64,000 bases of DNA, taken from positions 620,001-684,000 of the forward strand of contig JAPCWB010000001.1 in assembly GCA_025938935.1 (NCBI GenBank). Reading direction: 5' to 3'. The notes under the pieces were generated by a model that saw only the letters and a program-made list of their open reading frames with translations, was not told the origin of the DNA and did no database searches. The stretch's first letter is position 1, and the number at the start of each line of letters is the position of its first letter. Positions 26,397-35,363 of this stretch are shown here, piece after piece. The stretch is from Novosphingobium sp. MW5 (GTDB lineage: Bacteria > Pseudomonadota > Alphaproteobacteria > Sphingomonadales > Sphingomonadaceae). The position numbers and the translations under genes are program-made.

Positions 26397-27601
26397 CCGA
26401 AAATCCTTTTCGTCCGTTCGATGCCGCGCACCAGCGCCGCCACATCTTCCTCATCGTTGTAAATGCCGAAACTCGCCCGCGCGGTGGCGGGCACGCCGAG
26501 GTGGTCCATCAGCGGCTGGGCGCAGTGATGCCCGGCACGGATCGCCACGCCCTCTTCGTCCAATATGGTGCCGAGGTCGTGCGGATGCACCCCCTCGAGC
26601 GCGAAAGAGACGATGCCCGCGCTGTCTTCCGGCCCGAACAGCGTCACCGAATTCATGCGGCCCAGCGCATCGCGGCACTTGGTCACCAGCGCCGTTTCGT
26701 GGGCATGGATCGCCTCAAGCCCGATGGCAGAGACATAGTCCACCGCTGCGCCAAGCCCGATCGCCTCGATGATTGCCGGAGTCCCCGCCTCGAACCGCGC
26801 GGGCGGCGGGGCGAAGGTGGTTTCGGCAAAGGTCACCCGGTCGATCATCGCACCGCCGCCCTGCCACGGCGGCATGGCATCGAGAATCTCGGCCCGCGCC
26901 CACAGCGCGCCAATGCCGGTGGGGCCATAGAGTTTGTGCGCCGAGAAGACGTAGAAATCGCAGCCCAGAGCGCTGACATCGACGGAAAGGCGCGGCACGG
27001 CCTGGCAGCCGTCGACCAGCAGCTTCGCGCCGACCGAGTGCGCCAAAGCGGCGGCCTGTTCCACATGAAGCACAGAGCCGAGCACGTTGGAGACATGCGC
27101 CAGCGCCACCAGCTTGTGTTCGCGCGTCAGTATCCGCTCAGCAATTTCGAGGTCGATGCATCCATCCGGCGTCAGCGGGCAGACGTCGATTTCCACGCCC
27201 GTGCGGGCGCGCAGCAATTGCCACGGCACGATGTTAGAATGATGCTCCAGCGTGGACAGCAGGATGCGGTCGCCCGCCTTCAGCTGCGTTGCGCCCCAGG
27301 TCTGGGCGACGAGGTTGATCGCCTCGGTCGCGCCGCGGGTGAAAACGACCTCGTTTTCGGCCGCACCGATGAAGCTCGCCACCTTGCGCCGCGCCGCTTC
27401 GAAAGCCAGCGTCATTTCGGCCGAGCGCGAATAGACCCCGCGGTGCACGGTCGCATAGTCGCGGCCCATGGCGTTCACGGTGGCATCGATCACCGCCTGC
27501 GGCTTCTGCGCGGTGGCAGCCGTATCGAGGTAATGCCAGCCGCCCGCGAGGCCGGGGAAATTGGCCTTCACATCGGCGATCGAGGCGAGCAGCGTGCTCA
27601 C
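26393..27601 (-). CDS. sufS: cysteine desulfurase SufS
   Basis: Predicted 402-residue PLP enzyme that mobilises sulfur from cysteine. The PLP Lys is in FSAHKLYGPTG (Lys223). The catalytic Cys is in IRAGHHCAQPLMDHLG near residue 358, and the phosphate-cup segment TRGATEAINLVAQ is present. The short RAGHHC loop marks a group II (SufS) enzyme, which usually needs a sulfur acceptor (SufE or SufU); neither is seen in this window. It overlaps sufD and sufT by ATGA. Confidence 0.96.
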   Translation of the reverse strand: MSTLLASIADVKANFPGLAGGWHYLDTAATAQKPQAVIDATVNAMGRDYATVHRGVYSRSAEMTLAFEAARRKVASFIGAAENEVVFTRGATEAINLVAQTWGATQLKAGDRILLSTLEHHSNIVPWQLLRARTGVEIDVCPLTPDGCIDLEIAERILTREHKLVALAHVSNVLGSVLHVEQAAALAHSVGAKLLVDGCQAVPRLSVDVSALGCDFYVFSAHKLYGPTGIGALWARAEILDAMPPWQGGGAMIDRVTFAETTFAPPPARFEAGTPAIIEAIGLGAAVDYVSAIGLEAIHAHETALVTKCRDALGRMNSVTLFGPEDSAGIVSFALEGVHPHDLGTILDEEGVAIRAGHHCAQPLMDHLGVPATARASFGIYNDEEDVAALVRGIERTKRIFG

Positions 27602-28329
27602 AGCAGTGCCTCCAGCGCGGCCTGTGATGCCGCATCAAGCGCCTCGCCATCCGCCGCGCCGACGAAAGCCTCGGCAACGAAGGCCTGCAGCATCAGCCGC
27701 TTGGCCGTTTCCGGCGGCAGGCCGCGCTGGGCCATGTAGAACAGGGCATTGGTATCCAGTTCACCCACCGCGCAGCCGTGCGCGCACTTCACATCGTCGG
27801 CGTAAATTTCGAGTTCGGGCCGCGCATTGGCCGTAGCCGTGCGATCGAGCAGCATGGCGCGGACCGACTGGCTGGCATCGGTGCCATCGGCCCCGCGCGC
27901 CACGGCGACCTTGCCGAGGTAGGTGCCAATCGCCTCTTGCCCAAGCACCGAGCGCACGACTTGCCGGCTCACCGCGTCAGGCGCGAGGTGCGCAACTTCG
28001 GTGACCAGTTCAAGATTGGCCGTGGAGCCGCCGAGCTGTGCTGCGCCGAGCGTGAAGTCGCTCTTCGCGCCCAGCCGGGCATCGACGGCAATCCGCGCAA
28101 AACCACTGCCGGTATTGAGCACGCGCAGGTCAAACGAAGCGCCGTCACCCAGCTCGATCACCAGATGCCGCGCCACGGATTCCGCGCCGTCCAGCACGAT
28201 CGCCAGCGCACCGCTCTCGCCCGCGGCAACGCGAATCTCCTCGCGCGCCACCGGCCAGACACCGGCGAGCGCATCGAGGTCCGCATAACGGAAATCCTCG
28301 TCGCGGTGCGTGGGGAGGGCGGCAGTCAT
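27598..28329 (-). CDS. sufD: Fe-S cluster assembly protein SufD
   Basis: Predicted 243-residue SufD, partner of SufB in the SufBC2D scaffold. The C-terminal half has the SufB/D core (EIYADDVKCAHGCAVGELDTNALFYMAQRGLP). It is shorter than E. coli SufD (about 420) because the N-terminal region is reduced, as in several Alphaproteobacteria. A GTG at 28335, overlapping the sufC stop, is an alternative start. Confidence 0.92.
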   Translation of the reverse strand: MTAALPTHRDEDFRYADLDALAGVWPVAREEIRVAAGESGALAIVLDGAESVARHLVIELGDGASFDLRVLNTGSGFARIAVDARLGAKSDFTLGAAQLGGSTANLELVTEVAHLAPDAVSRQVVRSVLGQEAIGTYLGKVAVARGADGTDASQSVRAMLLDRTATANARPELEIYADDVKCAHGCAVGELDTNALFYMAQRGLPPETAKRLMLQAFVAEAFVGAADGEALDAASQAALEALL

Positions 28330-28331
28330 GG

Positions 28332-29075
28332 TCACGCCGCCACCGCCTCGTAGCCCTGTTCTTCAAGCTGCAGCGCCAGCTCCGGCCCGCCAGTGCGGAC
28401 GATGCGGCCGCCGGCCAGCACGTGGACGAAGTCGGGCTTCACGTAATCGAGCAGGCGCTGATAGTGCGTGATCAGCAGCACCGCCTTGTCGGGCTTGCGC
28501 ATGATCGCGTTGATGCCGTCGCCAACGATCCTCAGGGCATCGATATCGAGCCCGGAATCGGTTTCGTCGAGGATTGCCAGCTTGGGATCGAGAATGCCCA
28601 TCTGCACCATCTCGGCGCGCTTCTTTTCGCCGCCCGAGAAGCCGACGTTCACCGGCCGCTTGAGCATTTCCATGTCCATCTTGAGCAGCGCCGCCTTTTC
28701 GCGCGCCAGCTTGAGGAATTCCCCGCCCGACAGCGGTTCCTGCCCGCGCGACTTGCGCTGCGAGTTCAGGCTTTCGCGCAGGAACTGGACGAAAGACACC
28801 CCCGGGATTTCGACCGGATACTGGAAGCCGAGGAACAGGCCGGCGGCGGCGCGTTCGTGCGGCTCGAGCCCGAACAGGTCCTCGCCGCCCAGCGTGGCCG
28901 TGCCGCCGGTCACTTCATAGCCGGGCCGTCCGCCAAGCGTGTAGCCCAGCGTCGATTTGCCCGCGCCGTTCGGCCCCATGATCGCGTGGATCTCGCCCGC
29001 GTTGATGGTGAGGCTGAGCCCCTTGAGGATGGGCTTGTCGGCAACGGTGGCCTGCAGGTTTTCGATTGTCAGCAT
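28332..29075 (-). CDS. sufC: Fe-S cluster assembly ATPase SufC
   Basis: Predicted 247-residue ABC-type ATPase of the SufBCD complex. Walker A is GPNGAGKST (34-42), the signature is FSGGEKKRAEM, and Walker B is LAILDETDSGLD followed by the His switch ITHYQRLL. The ATG at 29075 (MLTIENLQA) gives the standard N-terminus; a TTG lies 18 bases upstream. Confidence 0.96.
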   Translation of the reverse strand: MLTIENLQATVADKPILKGLSLTINAGEIHAIMGPNGAGKSTLGYTLGGRPGYEVTGGTATLGGEDLFGLEPHERAAAGLFLGFQYPVEIPGVSFVQFLRESLNSQRKSRGQEPLSGGEFLKLAREKAALLKMDMEMLKRPVNVGFSGGEKKRAEMVQMGILDPKLAILDETDSGLDIDALRIVGDGINAIMRKPDKAVLLITHYQRLLDYVKPDFVHVLAGGRIVRTGGPELALQLEEQGYEAVAA

Positions 29076-29105
29076 CAGATGGAACGTCCGCAATTCGGGG
29101 AAATA

Positions 29106-29435
29106 TCAGTGAACATGGTCGGCCTCGCCGGGATGGGCGGCGGCCCAGATCTTGGCCGCGACGCCGTCGGCCATGCCGTCGAGCAGCACCTGCGCCGCAT
29201 CTTCGGCATCGTCACCCGCCTTGGCGAGTTCCTTGGCCCGGCCCTTTTTCAGCGCGCCGATTGCCTCGGGACGCAGGTTGCCGCAGGCGCTCTTGGCGAG
29301 ATCCACCGCCTGGTCATAGGTCTCGGCATCCTCGTCGGGCTTCATCATCCCGGCCTTCACGCAGTCGACATAGCGTTCGACCGCGCGCGGTTCCTGCGCC
29401 GGGGCGGCGGCCATCAGGAGCGCGAGCGCAATCAC
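29106..29435 (-). CDS. small hypothetical exported protein within the suf region
   Basis: Predicted 109-residue protein with a short signal-like start (IALALLMAAAPAQ) and a mature part with two Cys (VDCVKAG, SACGNL). It has an Asp/Glu/Ala-rich helical body and a His-bearing tail (GEADHVH). A GTG start follows GGAGG at good spacing. It overlaps the DUF559 gene by 4 bases and precedes sufC by 30. The function is unknown. Confidence 0.65.
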   Translation of the reverse strand: MIALALLMAAAPAQEPRAVERYVDCVKAGMMKPDEDAETYDQAVDLAKSACGNLRPEAIGALKKGRAKELAKAGDDAEDAAQVLLDGMADGVAAKIWAAAHPGEADHVH

Positions 29436-29932
29436 GAGTGCCTCCGCGGGGGCGCGCCGCGCTGCTGGTAGTGCTGCTTGCGGGCCCGACCGCGCTCGTC
29501 GTAGCTGACCTTCATGGCGGCGACGATTTCGGCCACCACGGCATCGGGCTCGGCCAGCACGCGCTCCGCCGGGAAGCGGAGAAGCTTCACGCCCACCGCC
29601 TCAAGGCTCTTGTCGCGCCGAGCGGTGACGGCCGGATCGCCGCCTTCGTCGATCGACACGGCAATGCGCAGCGGGTTGCAGGCAAAATCGAGGATGGCCG
29701 AGCCGATCACCTGCTGGCGGGTCAGCTTGAACTTGCCGAGATTGGCCTCGGCGAGCTTTTCGCCCAGCACCTTCTGCGCCTCGGTCGGCGCCATGCGGTT
29801 GCGCCGCGCCTGATCGTGGATCGCATCGAGCCGCTTGTCCGAAATCGACCAGCCACGCCCGCGCTTCTCGATCGCGGGGGCTTCGGTGCGCTCGTCAAGC
29901 GGGCGGACGGTGAGGGTTTTCTTTTCGGTCAT
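29432..29932 (-). CDS. DUF559-like (endonuclease-fold) protein
   Basis: Predicted 166-residue protein. The central part matches the DUF559 pattern, related to very-short-patch-repair nucleases: PTEAQKVLGEKL, FKLTRQQVIGSAILDFACNPLRIAVSIDEGG, then KSLEAVGVKLLRFPAERVL. The acidic residues of the nuclease fold (D in ILDFAC, D/E in SIDEGG) are present. The C-terminus is basic (RARKQHYQQR). It is inserted between sufB and sufC. The activity is untested. Confidence 0.7.
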   Translation of the reverse strand: MTEKKTLTVRPLDERTEAPAIEKRGRGWSISDKRLDAIHDQARRNRMAPTEAQKVLGEKLAEANLGKFKLTRQQVIGSAILDFACNPLRIAVSIDEGGDPAVTARRDKSLEAVGVKLLRFPAERVLAEPDAVVAEIVAAMKVSYDERGRARKQHYQQRGAPPRRHS

Positions 29933-29952
29933 ATTCTAATCCAAAGAGCGTC

Positions 29953-30038
29953 GTCGCCCCGCACTCGATGCGGGGCTTGGCTGCCTTTCGCCACGCCCCG
30001 CGAAGAAAAGCCTAGCCCCATGTCAAGCACGGGGCGAC
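29953..30038. repeat. REPIN-like pair of inverted palindromes
   Basis: Two ~29-bp palindromic units in opposite orientation. The first begins GTCGCCCCG at 29953, contains the hairpin GCCCCGCA-N5-TGCGGGGC (29956-29976) and ends near GGGGCTTGGC. Its partner, read on the other strand from 30038, also begins GTCGCCCCG and ends GGGGCTAGGC. The outer arms 29953-29961 and 30030-30038 are exact inverted repeats. This matches REP doublets (REPINs) mobilised by RAYT transposases. No other copy or RAYT gene was seen here. Confidence 0.7.
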
Positions 30039-30071
30039 GGGTTAGCTGATGGCCGAAACGACAACTCAGCA

Positions 30072-30302
30072 TCAGAGAACCCCCAGAAACATCAAAAAGA
30101 ACGCAAGGGCTCCAACGCCAAAGATCGCAGGAACCGCATAATCCCAAAGGCCAAACGGAGGCCACGGCTCTGCGGTGGGCTTTAGCAGGAAAACGCTGTT
30201 GAGCCTGAAACCAAGCGCACGCTGTTTGCGCACCCATCGAAGCGAAGCGGCGCTGATCGCAACCAATGCAAACGCCATCAGTAGAGCGGGCCAATCCAAC
30301 AT
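30072..30302 (-). CDS. small membrane protein, co-transcribed with sufB
   Basis: Predicted 76-residue protein with two hydrophobic segments (ALLMAFALVAISAASL and AVPAIFGVGALAFFLMFLGVL). A basic cytosolic loop (RWVRKQRALGF) separates them. The ATG at 30302 shares one base with the sufB stop (TGATG), so translation is probably coupled. No known family is recognised. Confidence 0.6.
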   Translation of the reverse strand: MLDWPALLMAFALVAISAASLRWVRKQRALGFRLNSVFLLKPTAEPWPPFGLWDYAVPAIFGVGALAFFLMFLGVL

Positions 30303-31783
30303 CACCCCACGCTTCCTTCAAGCGAAATCCCCAGCAGCTTCTGCGCTTCCACCGCGAATTCCATCGGCAACTGCTGCAGCACTTCCTTAGCGAAGCCGTT
30401 GACGATCAGCGCCACGGCCTCTTCGGTGCCGAGGCCGCGCTGCATGGCGTAGAACAGCTGGTCGTCGCTGATCTTGGAGGTGGTCGCCTCATGCTCGATC
30501 TGGGCGCTGGGATTGCGCACTTCGATATAGGGCACGGTGTGCGCGCCGCAGTCCTTGCCGAGCAGCAGCGAATCGCACTGGGTGAAATTGCGCACGCCTT
30601 CGGCCTGCGGGGCGACGCGGACGAGGCCGCGGTAGGTGTTGTTGCTCTTGCCCGCCGAGATGCCCTTCGAGATGATAGTCGAGCGGCTGCCCTTGCCGTT
30701 GTGGATCATCTTGGTGCCGGTATCGGCCTGCTGGTAATTGTTGGTCACCGCCACCGAGTAGAATTCGCCGACCGAATCCTCGCCGTTGAGCACGCAGGAC
30801 GGATACTTCCAGGTGATCGCGCTGCCGGTCTCCACCTGTGTCCAGCTCACCTTGCTCCGCGCACCCTGGCACAGCGCGCGCTTGGTGACGAAGTTGTAGA
30901 TGCCGCCCAGCCCCTCGGCATTGCCGGGATACCAGTTCTGCACGGTCGAATACTTGATCTCGGCATCGTCGAGCGCGACCAGTTCGACCACGGCGGCGTG
31001 GAGCTGGTTTTCATCGCGCATCGGCGCGGTGCAGCCTTCGAGGTAGGAGACGTAGCTGCCCTTGTCCGCCACGATCAGCGTGCGTTCGAACTGCCCGGTG
31101 TTTTCCGCGTTGATGCGGAAATAAGTGGAAAGCTCCATCGGGCAGCGCACGCCTTCGGGAATGTAGACGAAGGTGCCGTCGGAAAAGACCGCGCAGTTCA
31201 GCGCCGCGAAGAAATTGTCGCGCACCGGCACGACCTTGCCCAGCCAGCGCTTCACCAGATCTGGATATTCGCGGATTGCTTCCGAGATCGACAGGAAGAT
31301 GACGCCGGCCTTCTTCAGCTCGTCACGGAATGTGGTGGCGACGGAGACCGAATCGAACACGGCATCGACCGCAACCTTGCGCGCGCCTTCGACCCCGGCG
31401 AGGACCTTCTGCTCCTCAAGCGGGATGCCGAGCTTCTTGTAGACCTCGAGGATTTCGGGATCGACCTCGTCCAGCGAAGCCAGCTTCGGCTTCGCCTTGG
31501 GCGCGGCGTAGTAATAGGCGTCCTGGTAATCGATCGGCGGCACGTTGAGCTTCGCCCAGTCGGGCATCGGCATGGTCTGCCATTGCCGGAAGGCCTTGAG
31601 CCGCCATTCGAGCATCCATTCGGGCTCGTTCTTCTTGGCCGAGATGAAGCGCACCGTTTCTTCGCTGAGGCCCTTGGGCGCGAATTCGGTGTCGATGTCC
31701 GCCGACCAGCCGTGCTCGTAGTCCGCGACCTTCGCGGCAGCCTCGCGCGCGGCTTGGTCCTTTACGGTAACATCGTCGGTCAT
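30302..31783 (-). CDS. sufB: Fe-S cluster assembly protein SufB
   Basis: Predicted 493-residue SufB, the scaffold on which SUF builds nascent clusters. Conserved segments include [49 protein letters not shown] and LYNFVTKR-type strands ([12 protein letters not shown]). The cluster/PLP-like region NTYRGLVRV and CDSLLLG...[18 protein letters not shown] are also present. The ATG at 31783 overlaps the Rrf2 regulator stop. Three non-suf genes and a REPIN follow before sufC. Confidence 0.97.
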   Translation of the reverse strand: MTDDVTVKDQAAREAAAKVADYEHGWSADIDTEFAPKGLSEETVRFISAKKNEPEWMLEWRLKAFRQWQTMPMPDWAKLNVPPIDYQDAYYYAAPKAKPKLASLDEVDPEILEVYKKLGIPLEEQKVLAGVEGARKVAVDAVFDSVSVATTFRDELKKAGVIFLSISEAIREYPDLVKRWLGKVVPVRDNFFAALNCAVFSDGTFVYIPEGVRCPMELSTYFRINAENTGQFERTLIVADKGSYVSYLEGCTAPMRDENQLHAAVVELVALDDAEIKYSTVQNWYPGNAEGLGGIYNFVTKRALCQGARSKVSWTQVETGSAITWKYPSCVLNGEDSVGEFYSVAVTNNYQQADTGTKMIHNGKGSRSTIISKGISAGKSNNTYRGLVRVAPQAEGVRNFTQCDSLLLGKDCGAHTVPYIEVRNPSAQIEHEATTSKISDDQLFYAMQRGLGTEEAVALIVNGFAKEVLQQLPMEFAVEAQKLLGISLEGSVG

Positions 31784-32193
31784 GCCGGCACCCCTTCGAG
31801 CTGGGCAAGCCGGGTGAGCGGCACCCCGGCAAGCGCGCCGCGCAGCGCCTCGTTCACCACAGGCCAGTGCGGGCGGACCGAGCAGCCGCTTTCGAGGCCG
31901 CAATCGTGACCGTCGAGGCAGGCGGCGAGCGCGATCGGGCCTTCGACTGCCTCGACTATATCCGCCAGCGTGATCGCCGCTGCCGGCCGCGCGAGCTTGA
32001 AACCCCCGCCCGCGCCGCGCACCGACTTGATCAGGCCGGCCGCCGAAAGCTTGGACACCAGCTTCTGCACGGTGGGCGCGGGCAGGCCGGTTTCGCTGGC
32101 GAGCTGAGCCGCCGAAACACGCGCGCCGCCGCAATGGCGCGCGGCAGCGCTCATCGTGACGACGGCATAGTCGGCCATGGAGGACAGGCGCAT
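31780..32193 (-). CDS. Rrf2-family Fe-S-responsive regulator of the suf operon
   Basis: Predicted 137-residue winged-helix regulator. The N-terminus has the Rrf2 helix-turn-helix ([37 protein letters not shown]). The three cluster ligands have IscR-like spacing, Cys-X5-Cys-X5-Cys ([13 protein letters not shown], residues ~92-104). It heads the suf operon with a 4-base overlap to sufB, so autoregulation by cluster occupancy is likely. Whether it behaves as IscR, SufR or RirA cannot be told from sequence alone. Confidence 0.9.
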   Translation of the reverse strand: MRLSSMADYAVVTMSAAARHCGGARVSAAQLASETGLPAPTVQKLVSKLSAAGLIKSVRGAGGGFKLARPAAAITLADIVEAVEGPIALAACLDGHDCGLESGCSVRPHWPVVNEALRGALAGVPLTRLAQLEGVPA

Positions 32194-32284
32194 TTGGGCG
32201 GCTCCGGCAAATCGGACTGATTCGTTCCGGTTTGCACCTAGTCCCGGGTTCGGCGCTTTTCAATCGCTGCGGACGCCCGGCACA

Positions 32285-32322
32285 TAAAAAAGGCGGACCA
32301 GGGATCAGATCCCGGGTCCGCC
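32285..32322 (-). terminator. strong Rho-independent terminator, orphan
   Basis: On the minus strand a stem GGCGGACC-C-GGGATC pairs across a 1-base apex with GATCCC-T-GGTCCGCC and is followed by six Ts. It lies upstream of the suf regulator with no annotated minus-strand gene before it, so it must end some other transcript. Confidence 0.78.
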
Positions 32323-32460
32323 ATTAAAGTTAAGAACTCGCCGCAAAAAGCCACGAGCCCTTCGGGTCGCAGGAGCCGGTTAGACCCAAGGGCCCGGGAA
32401 AGAATTGTAAGAATCCGACACCCCCCATGCCCAAAAAATGACAAATGACGTCAGGAACCG
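32285..32460 (-). ncRNA. candidate small RNA upstream of the suf operon
   Basis: The minus strand from about 32460 to the orphan terminator at 32285 has no good coding frame, though short frames exist. It includes GC-rich hairpin-prone stretches (CCCGGGCCCTTGGG; GCGACCCGAAGGGCTCG). A TTGACA lies at 32467-32462, but no convincing -10 element was found at the right spacing. The remaining bases to pyrD at 32532 probably carry the pyrD promoter. A small RNA is only a hypothesis; a decayed gene is an alternative. Confidence 0.28.
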
Positions 32461-32531
32461 GTGTCAAAGTTGCTTTGGACCGATGTGTTGCACATTCGAC
32501 ACGGCGACTCGCCTCTGCCATAGGCCGCGCC

Positions 32532-33557
32532 ATGCTCTACCCGCTGCTTCGTCCGCTGATCTTCCGACTCGACGCCGAACGGGCGCACCGCCTGTCGATC
32601 CTCGCGCTCCAGCTCGGCCCGACCGCGCCGCCGCCCGCCGAAGGCCCGCTGGCGACGACCGTGGCGGGGCTGCGCTTTCCCAATCCGCTCGGCCTTGCAC
32701 CCGGCTATGACAAGGACGCCCAGGTCCCGGACGCAGTGCTGGGGCTGGGCTTCGGCTCGGTCGAGATCGGCACGGTCACGCCGCGCCCGCAGCCGGGCAA
32801 CCCGAAACCCCGGCTGTTCCGGCTGGAAGAGGACCGCGCGGTGATCAACCGCATGGGCTTCAACAATGCCGGGCTTGAGGCGGCGCACCTGCGGCTTTGC
32901 GCCCGTCCGCGCCGCGGGATCGTCGGCGTCAATGTCGGCGCGAACAAGGATACGGCTGACCGGGTGGCAGACTATGTCACCGGGCTGACCACCATGGCCC
33001 CGGTGGCCGATTACCTGACCATCAACATCTCCTCCCCGAATACGCCGGGCCTGCGCGACATGCAGGGGGACAAGGAACTGGCCGACCTGCTCTCCGCCGT
33101 CGCAGCAGCACGCGAATCGCACTGGCCGCCGGTGTTCCTGAAGGTTGCCCCCGACCTCGACGCCGAGGCTCCCGCGCGAATCGTCGAGGCGGTGATGAAG
33201 CACGGCATCGACGGGATCATTGTCTCCAACACCACGATCACCCGGCCTCCACTCAAGTCACGCCACGCGGGCGAGGCCGGCGGCCTCTCGGGCGCGCCCC
33301 TGCACGACCTCGCGCTCCAGCGCCTCCGCGACTTCCGTAAGGCTAGCGAGGGCAAGCTGCCGCTGATCGGCGTGGGAGGCATCGCCACTGCCGAACAGGC
33401 CTGGGCCCGCATCCGCGCCGGGGCGAGCCTCGTCCAGCTTTACAGCGCGATGGTCTATGAAGGGCCCGGCATCGCGCGGACCATTACAGCCGGTTTGGAG
33501 GCCTGCATGAAACGCGATGGCTTTGCCTCCATTGCGGAGGCCGTCGGCAGCGAATAG
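32532..33557 (+). CDS. pyrD: quinone-dependent dihydroorotate dehydrogenase
   Basis: Predicted 341-residue class 2 enzyme that oxidises dihydroorotate to orotate in pyrimidine synthesis, passing electrons to quinone. The N-terminal helices ([19 protein letters not shown]) are the membrane/quinone-binding part. FMN and substrate motifs include [31 protein letters not shown] with the catalytic Ser, [13 protein letters not shown] and GVGGI. The ATG at 32532 is chosen to place these helices at the start. Confidence 0.96.
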   Translation: MLYPLLRPLIFRLDAERAHRLSILALQLGPTAPPPAEGPLATTVAGLRFPNPLGLAPGYDKDAQVPDAVLGLGFGSVEIGTVTPRPQPGNPKPRLFRLEEDRAVINRMGFNNAGLEAAHLRLCARPRRGIVGVNVGANKDTADRVADYVTGLTTMAPVADYLTINISSPNTPGLRDMQGDKELADLLSAVAAARESHWPPVFLKVAPDLDAEAPARIVEAVMKHGIDGIIVSNTTITRPPLKSRHAGEAGGLSGAPLHDLALQRLRDFRKASEGKLPLIGVGGIATAEQAWARIRAGASLVQLYSAMVYEGPGIARTITAGLEACMKRDGFASIAEAVGSE

Positions 33558-33567
33558 GCTGCGCCGC

Positions 33568-35280
33568 ATGCAACGCCGACTTTTCCTGTTCGCCAGCGCG
33601 CTCGCGCTTGCCCCCGCCTTTTCCTTTCCCGCCATCGCCAAGGCCCCATCGGGGCAGGTTTACGACAAGGGCATGGTCTCCTCCGCCGATCCGCGCGCAA
33701 CCGAGGCGGGGCTGGAGATGCTGCGCCGGGGCGGCAGCGCGACCGACGCGGCCATCGCCACCATGCTGGCCCTCACCGTAGTCGAGCCGCAAAGCTCCGG
33801 CATCGGCGGCGGCGGCTTCTATGTGACGGCGGACAGGAAGGGCCGCATCCGCACGATCGACGGCCGCGAAACCGCTCCCAAGGCTGCGCACCCGCAGTGG
33901 TTCTTCAAGGACGGTAAGCGCATGTCCTTCAGCGATGCCGTGCCCGGCGGCACCAGCGTGGGCGTGCCCGGCAATATCGCGCTCGCCGCCAAGGCGCACC
34001 GGCTGAATGGCAAGCTCAAGTGGGCCACGCTGTTCGGCCCGGCGATCAAGCTGGCCCGCGAGGGCTGGACGATAACCCCGCGCGGCCGCCAGTTCCTCGA
34101 TTTCGCGAAGGGTTCCGCGGCCTTCACCCCGGCCGGCACCGCGCTGTTCTACGGCAGCGATGGCAAGCCGCTGCCCGAGCGCAGCCAGGTGACCAATCCG
34201 GAATTGGCCAAGACGATGGAACTGCTCGCGCGTAAGGGACCGCGCTGGTTCTACACCGGAGCCAATGCCAAGGCGATTGTCGGCGCGGTCACCACCGCCC
34301 CGCGCAACCCCGCGCCGATGACGCTCAAGGATGTGGCCAGCTATCAGGCCAAGGACCGCGCGCCGATCTGCGGCCAGTACCGCGAATACAAGGTATGCGG
34401 AATGGCCCCGCCAAGCTCTGGCGAGACGACCGTCTTTGCCGTGCTCAAGCAGCTCGAACGTTTCGACCTCAAGGCACTCGGCCCCGATTCGCCGACCGCC
34501 TGGCACCTGATCGCCGAATCGATGCGGCTCGCCTATGCGGACCGGGCAAAGTATCTTGGCGATGCCGACTTCGTGACGGTTCCGGTAAAGGGGCTGACCG
34601 ACCCGGCCTACCTCGCCAGCCGCTCCGCGCTCATCGATCCGACGCGCTCGCTCGGCCTCGTCACCGCCGGATCGCCGCCGGGTTCGGAAAAGCTTGCCCG
34701 CGCGGAAGGCACCGCGGGGCCTGAACACGGCACCTCGCACTTCGTTGCCGTCGACCGGAAGGGCAATGTCGTCACTTATACCTCGACCATCGAAAGCGCC
34801 TTCGGTTCGGGGCTGATGGCGGGTGGCTATTACCTCAACAACGAACTCACCGACTTCGACATGGCGCCCGAGCGCGACGGCAAGCCCGCCGCCAACCGGG
34901 TGGAGAGCGGCAAGCGCCCGCGCTCTTCCATGGCCCCGACGCTGGTCTATGGCCCGGATGGCAAGCTGCGCCTCGCCATCGGCGCAGCGGGCGGCACGAC
35001 CATCCCGGCGCAGGTGGCGAAGTCGATCATCGGCGTGCTCGACTGGGGCATGAGCGCGCAGGACGCCATTGCCGCGCCGCTGATCTTCGCCCCTGAAGGC
35101 CCGGCGGTCTTCGTCGAAAGCGGCACGAAGCTCGAAGCCATGATCCCGGCCTTGAAGGCATTGGGCCACGCCGACGTGCGCACGCGCCCGGGCGGCAAGG
35201 CCAATGCCATCGAGGTTGTCGGCGGCCAGCTTCGCGGCGGGGCGGACCCGCGCAGCGACGGTGTTGCGGCTGCGGAGTGA
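33568..35280 (+). CDS. ggt: gamma-glutamyltranspeptidase
   Basis: Predicted 570-residue periplasmic Ntn-hydrolase that cleaves glutathione and related gamma-glutamyl compounds. A signal peptide is present (LFLFASALALAPAFSFPAIA). The precursor would self-cleave before Thr389 in EHGTSHFVAVD, close to Thr391 of the E. coli enzyme. The small subunit keeps SAFGSGLMAGGYYLNNELTDF and GKRPRSSMAPT. It lies 10 bp after pyrD. An ATG 17 codons upstream of the chosen start is possible but would lie inside pyrD. Confidence 0.95.
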   Translation: MQRRLFLFASALALAPAFSFPAIAKAPSGQVYDKGMVSSADPRATEAGLEMLRRGGSATDAAIATMLALTVVEPQSSGIGGGGFYVTADRKGRIRTIDGRETAPKAAHPQWFFKDGKRMSFSDAVPGGTSVGVPGNIALAAKAHRLNGKLKWATLFGPAIKLAREGWTITPRGRQFLDFAKGSAAFTPAGTALFYGSDGKPLPERSQVTNPELAKTMELLARKGPRWFYTGANAKAIVGAVTTAPRNPAPMTLKDVASYQAKDRAPICGQYREYKVCGMAPPSSGETTVFAVLKQLERFDLKALGPDSPTAWHLIAESMRLAYADRAKYLGDADFVTVPVKGLTDPAYLASRSALIDPTRSLGLVTAGSPPGSEKLARAEGTAGPEHGTSHFVAVDRKGNVVTYTSTIESAFGSGLMAGGYYLNNELTDFDMAPERDGKPAANRVESGKRPRSSMAPTLVYGPDGKLRLAIGAAGGTTIPAQVAKSIIGVLDWGMSAQDAIAAPLIFAPEGPAVFVESGTKLEAMIPALKALGHADVRTRPGGKANAIEVVGGQLRGGADPRSDGVAAAE

Positions 35281-35363
35281 TCACTTGTAACTCTTGCCGC
35301 TAGGGAAAGGCCTCTCTAGTCTCTTTGCCAACCGCTTTGACGGCATAAGAGAGGCATGGCCCT

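Noticed and set aside
30072..32263. sufB read with a long N-terminal extension from 32263
   Set aside because: The extra segment overlaps the Rrf2 regulator in another frame; the ATG at 31783 gives the standard SufB start and an ATGA junction.
32194..32284. IscR-type operator upstream of the suf regulator
   Set aside because: AATCGGACTGATT near 32212 is a partial palindrome, but it does not match a known IscR/RirA consensus well enough to call.
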